Made by a program: the position numbers and the translations under genes. Of a stretch of 12,429 bases of DNA, positions 12,223 through 12,429 are shown piece by piece. The DNA is from Pseudomonadota bacterium (lineage in GTDB: Bacteria > Pseudomonadota > Alphaproteobacteria > Rhizobiales > Xanthobacteraceae): positions 1-12,429 of the forward strand of contig JAJYAH010000123.1 of the NCBI GenBank assembly GCA_021779635.1. Reading direction: 5' to 3'. The first letter of the stretch is position 1; every line of letters begins with the position of its first letter. A model generated the notes under the pieces. That model did not search any database. It was not told where the DNA came from and saw only the letters and a program-made list of their open reading frames with translations.

Positions 12223-12429
12223 TTAGGCGAAATTATCGCAACAGAGCGGCGTGTAGACGGTGTTGCCGTCGCGCGGCACCATGGGAACGCTGGTCGGCCG
12301 CGATGACGCGCTGGTGCGCTGGGCGTCGAGATACGCGCTCAAAATGGCGAGCGGCAGATCCGCGTGCCGGGTTTCGATCGATTGATCGAGCCATTCGGGA
12401 AGTTCGCGTGCGCGGGACAACGCGCAACG
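12223..12429 (-). CDS. Hypothetical protein C-terminus (5' end beyond the window)
   Basis: The frame is open to the right edge with no stop and ends in TAA at 12223. The last 68 residues are visible and include RELPEWLDQSIETRHADLPLA, a helix AILSAYLDAQRT, then a serine/proline-rich linker and the ending TVYTPLCCDNFA. A TTG at 12420 could be a start, but the frame continues past it, so the true start is probably outside. No membrane segment or known motif is visible. It could be a small gene of its own or the tail of a longer one. Confidence 0.45.
   Translation of the reverse strand, partial: RCALSRARELPEWLDQSIETRHADLPLAILSAYLDAQRTSASSRPTSVPMVPRDGNTVYTPLCCDNFA

Noticed and set aside
1..12429. 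CRISPR array, phage module or toxin-antitoxin pair
   Set aside because: No regularly spaced repeats, no phage structural genes, and none of the small gene pairs resembles a known toxin-antitoxin family.

Overview
The window reads as chromosome of a GC-rich alphaproteobacterium, most likely Bradyrhizobium or a close Nitrobacteraceae relative. The basis is high GC with strong GC3 bias, Bug/TctC-type and LivK-type binding proteins, an OFA-family antiporter, and short palindromic intergenic repeats of the kind common in that group. It is a patchwork of ordinary housekeeping or transport genes and decayed accessory DNA.

Layout. 1-47: last 15 codons of a probable transposase. 195-1046 (-): MOSC-domain protein. 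1084-2172: a scar region in which a tRNA with a CAU anticodon (best read as tRNA-Ile2) sits between two fragments of Bug/TctC receptor genes. One is a frameshifted pseudogene on the minus strand that stops within 3 nt of the tRNA CCA end; the other is a C-terminal scrap on the plus strand. 2319-3530 (-): branched-chain-amino-acid-type periplasmic binding protein without its permease. 3669-4340 (-) mobA, and divergently 4462-4989 (+) mobB followed by a tusA-like gene (4997-5245): molybdenum cofactor and sulfur-carrier functions. 5285-5458 (-): a 57-residue two-helix membrane protein whose ribosome binding site lies in a hairpin. 5971-7626 (+): OFA-family (oxalate/formate-type) MFS transporter with a strong stem-loop after it. 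7728-7988 (+): small secreted PsiF-like protein. 7989-9184: gene-poor DNA with one possible small gene and a wrecked IS1595-type transposase. 9185-9871 (+): membrane-anchored coiled-coil protein in AT-richer DNA, probably acquired. 10035-11743 (-): a tight three-gene unit (92-aa unknown, 155-aa unknown, DapA-like protein). 11898-12152 (-): small membrane protein. 12223-12429 (-): C-terminus of an unknown protein running off the window.

Functional links. mobA, mobB and tusA fit molybdopterin-guanine dinucleotide synthesis plus sulfur trafficking, and the MOSC protein is thematically related although not adjacent. The DapA-like protein belongs to an operon with two unrecognised proteins. It lacks the Schiff-base lysine, and two further active-site positions are changed, so it is unlikely to be an ordinary dihydrodipicolinate synthase. 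No defence system, CRISPR array or prophage module is visible. The points most worth a second look are the DapA-like operon, the tRNA/Bug scar, the hairpin-capped small membrane protein and the acquired coiled-coil gene.
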